Assembly (NCBI RefSeq): GCF_042675645.1
Contig: NZ_JBHTJH010000001.1
Coordinates: 186,001-250,000 of the forward strand
Direction: 5' to 3'
Length of the DNA: 64,000 nucleotides
From: Sungkyunkwania multivorans
GTDB lineage: Bacteria; Bacteroidota; Bacteroidia; Flavobacteriales; Flavobacteriaceae
In this document: positions 61,962-64,000 of the stretch, piece by piece
Numbering within the stretch: position 1 is the first letter of the stretch
How the letters are laid out: each line of letters starts with the position of its first letter
The notes under the pieces: generated by a model
Seen by the model: only the letters and a program-made list of their open reading frames with translations
What the model was told of the DNA's origin: nothing
Database searches by the model: none
Made by a program: the position numbers and the translations under genes

Positions 61962-62291
61962 AAAGGTTTTTCCCTGCGGGGATCATAAAGTTAAAACATA
62001 CTTGGACGATTGCGGCATTGGCCTTCGCCAAATTTCGATATTCTAAAAGATTATCTGCTATCAAATAGCAGTTAAAGTTACCTAAGTGCATCGACATACC
62101 CAAACCCATATTTTTTTGCAAAAAACATCGGTAGTTAAGATACCTGATCGGTCGGAAGAAATCGGATGATCTGCGATGATAAAACATTGTCATCAACCCG
62201 CCTATGCATATCATACATTAAAGGCTCCTATTTTTTTCATTCAGTAGTTTATAAGAAGAATAGCAAATTTCAACTGTATGATGTGCACGTC
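61962..62291. other. 330-bp intergenic region without a recognised gene
   Basis: It separates two minus-strand genes. I see no convincing frame, tRNA or TAnnTTTG promoter. One small hairpin is present (CTGCTA, TCAAA loop, TAGCAG at 62055-62071) without a T-run. Confidence 0.6.
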
Positions 62292-62978
62292 TTACAGATG
62301 GTCTTTCAATTCTGCAAGCCTATTGATGATCGTGCAATGCTTATGCCGATCCTCGTTGTGCGAATTAAAATGGATTGCATGCATTCCCACGGATTGTGCC
62401 CCCAGAACATCGGCCTCTAGGCTATCACCGATCATCAATGATGTATCTGGGTGGGTCGTTGCTTTTGCCAAGGCAAATTGAAATATCCTTGGATTTGGCT
62501 TTTTAACGCCAACCATCTCCGAATCGATTACTTGATCGAAGAACTTGGCGATACCAGATCTATGCAATTTGCCCTGTTGTACCTCTTGAAAGCCATTGGT
62601 GATGATATGAAGTCGATAGCTTTCATTAAGATAGGTCAGCACCTCGTGCACATCATCAAACAAGTGATTGTATGTAGTGAGGTTGGCTATATATTCTTCA
62701 GAAAGCGTATGTATCATTTCCTCTTCCACCTGTACCTTCAAACAATCGAATGTGTTTCTCAGTCGCCCATATCGAAGCTCCTGTTTGGTCACCCGTTCTT
62801 CGCGATATAACTTCCAATAGGCATGATTTGTTGGAATGTAAACCTCTAAAAACGCAGACAATTCTACAGCGATCCGATGCTGTTCTAAGATCTTTTTAAA
62901 GGTCAAGGCGGAATTCTTCTCAAAATCCCATAGGGTATGGTCGAGGTCAAAGAAAATATCAGTTACAAAATCTCTCAT
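62292..62978 (-). CDS. yjjG: YjjG-family HAD nucleotidase
   Basis: 228 residues. The HAD motif I is FFDLDHTLWDF (Asp11, Asp13); motif II is HIITNGF; motif III/IV is VKKPNPRIF and MIGDSLEADVLGAQSVGM. The helical cap (about 20-90) and the NSALTFKKIL start are those of YjjG-like noncanonical pyrimidine 5'-nucleotidases. These dephosphorylate mutagenic or unusual nucleoside monophosphates. Its ATG overlaps the stop of the upstream gene by 4 nt (ATGA), so it is translationally coupled. Confidence 0.93.
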   Translation of the reverse strand: MRDFVTDIFFDLDHTLWDFEKNSALTFKKILEQHRIAVELSAFLEVYIPTNHAYWKLYREERVTKQELRYGRLRNTFDCLKVQVEEEMIHTLSEEYIANLTTYNHLFDDVHEVLTYLNESYRLHIITNGFQEVQQGKLHRSGIAKFFDQVIDSEMVGVKKPNPRIFQFALAKATTHPDTSLMIGDSLEADVLGAQSVGMHAIHFNSHNEDRHKHCTIINRLAELKDHL

Positions 62979-64000
62979 GCCGAAAATCTTTTTATGACCT
63001 CTTTATAAATATTCCTCCACCCCATCCATTCTTCCAGGGGCCCAATGGTATAGTTATGAAATACAGGGCTGAAGGTACCGTGGAGCTTTTCTACCATTTC
63101 ACCCATATAGATGAACTGCTCTCTAACGAGATCTAGATCTTTCATAAGCGCAAATGTCTTATCCTCTAGGCAAACAGGGAATATCTTTATAGGTAGTTGG
63201 ATCTCTGCACCGATATCGTAAAAGAGAAAGGGGGTACAGGTGCTGGCCCTAAATCCAAATGTATGCGGATACATCATGGAGTAATCTTCTGTGATCTCTG
63301 CGTCGACCATATTGCGGTAGCTCTCTGGTATTTTGAGTCGGTTGTAATGAAGTCTTGCCTTTTGGATCGGTCGGTGTACGATCTCTGATAAGCGCTTGCG
63401 TTCGGTCTTTAGCAGTTCCAATTGGGTCGCTGCCTCATAGGAGATCATTAGAGACACCTCACTATAGTCGGAGACAGACTTGATCAACGACCTGAATTTA
63501 GGTTTGTTTGCAGAGATGTTATGATCATAGGTGGAGAAGTCTCCAACCAAAAAGAAATAAAGCGCCTTGATGTTAAAGGTTTGATTGAGTGCAATGAATC
63601 GTGTAAAGTTATCAAATGGATCACGTTCTATTCCAAACAATACCTTATAGCGATACCATACCTTCTGAAACTTGAATCGAAACAGATCCTGAAATGTTCC
63701 GCCGAGTGACCTTAAAAGACCTTTCTTTTTGTAGGCAAAGGCGCTTGGAACATCGATGATGGGCATGAACTCGAACGTTCGTTCTCCGAATTCCATTTCT
63801 GGAAATTTCTGTATCAGCAGTTTCTTAAATCGCTGTGCCCAAACATCTACCAGAGGAATCTCTATAAACTCATGTTTGTAGGCAAGACTTTCGGTTACAG
63901 GAAAACGTTGATGCTCATCTTTTACATGTGGTAGATATTCTTCGTACCTACTCAAAAGATAAAAACTGGCGCTAAAAATATCGTAGGGAAGACTGCTTTG
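62975..64000 (-). CDS. Polysaccharide deacetylase-family protein, C-terminal part (runs off the window)
   Basis: The frame is open to the right edge, so the true start is outside. The visible 341 residues begin QSSLPYDIFSASFYLLSRYE, typical of the middle of Bacteroidota polysaccharide-deacetylase-like proteins with a DUF7033-type N-terminal domain. A TTG at 63955 is in frame but is not the start. The deacetylase-like half has FFLVGDFSTYDHNI, the His-containing HRPIQKARLHYNRLKIPESYRNM and DYSMMYPHTFGFRASTCTPF. The reaction would be N-deacetylation of a surface polysaccharide, but metal ligands are not certain. It is the upstream partner of yjjG. Confidence 0.85.
   Translation of the reverse strand, partial: QSSLPYDIFSASFYLLSRYEEYLPHVKDEHQRFPVTESLAYKHEFIEIPLVDVWAQRFKKLLIQKFPEMEFGERTFEFMPIIDVPSAFAYKKKGLLRSLGGTFQDLFRFKFQKVWYRYKVLFGIERDPFDNFTRFIALNQTFNIKALYFFLVGDFSTYDHNISANKPKFRSLIKSVSDYSEVSLMISYEAATQLELLKTERKRLSEIVHRPIQKARLHYNRLKIPESYRNMVDAEITEDYSMMYPHTFGFRASTCTPFLFYDIGAEIQLPIKIFPVCLEDKTFALMKDLDLVREQFIYMGEMVEKLHGTFSPVFHNYTIGPLEEWMGWRNIYKEVIKRFSA

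Noticed and set aside
62166..62420. 84-codon plus-strand frame at the right end of the 330-bp gap
   Set aside because: It overlaps the yjjG coding sequence antisense and has an irregular, Cys/Met-rich composition unlike a real protein.
1..64000. CRISPR array, prophage, transposase or restriction/defence system
   Set aside because: No spaced direct repeats of the right length, no integrase, phage, transposase, nuclease or methylase genes were seen on either strand.

Overview
The window looks like chromosomal DNA from a marine-type member of the Flavobacteriaceae (Bacteroidota). Signs of this are SusC/SusD pairs, a FecI/FecR-type sigma/anti-sigma pair beside a TonB-dependent receptor, many lipoproteins with short lipoboxes, promoters of the Bacteroidota type (TTG, 18-19 nt, TAnnTTTG), A-rich sequence instead of Shine-Dalgarno sites before start codons, and zinc-free forms of ribosomal proteins S14 and L36. 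I cannot name the genus.

Layout. 1-146 is the tail of a membrane protein (possibly Brp/Blh-like). 143-4134 (minus) is a sigma/FecR/TonB-receptor signalling operon; two modular acidic lipoproteins (4261-6548, plus) diverge from it. 6837-9531 carries ffh and folD with a small four-helix-bundle gene between them, framed by inverted CAGTA-type repeats. 9549-20073 (minus) holds a VOC protein, an unknown secreted protein, an amidinotransferase-family enzyme, citrate synthase, a very large secreted metallopeptidase, enolase and carA. 20114-37691 (minus) is the ribosomal protein/translation block: rpsL-rpsG-fusA-rpsJ, a strong terminator, then rplC through rplQ with secY, infA and rpoA. rpmD (59 codons) and rpmJ (38 codons) are short genes in this block that are easily missed. 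37862-39515 (minus) is a tandem pair of paralogous secreted proteins. 39666-58920 (plus) holds an Omp85-like outer membrane protein, two SusC/SusD operons with accessory lipoproteins, rlmB, and a large FG-GAP/ASPIC lipoprotein. 59026-64000 holds a rhomboid protease, rarA, an unknown secreted protein, a HAD nucleotidase and the C-terminal part of a polysaccharide deacetylase-like protein that runs off the right edge.

How it works together. Most of the window is core metabolism and translation. The accessory content concerns the cell envelope: nutrient uptake through three TonB-dependent receptors, each with its own surface lipoproteins. No carbohydrate-active enzymes accompany the SusCD pairs, so their substrates cannot be inferred.

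The least ordinary signals are regulatory. The two SusC genes share a promoter-like element at exactly the same distance from their ATG codons, and a small hairpin inside the signal-peptide coding region that keeps its pairing although bases differ. The ribosomal cluster is split by a terminator between rpsJ and rplC, and rplC has a clean promoter and an attenuator-like leader. I found no CRISPR array, tRNA, rRNA, transposase or prophage gene. The four-helix-bundle cassette is the only mobile-looking item.
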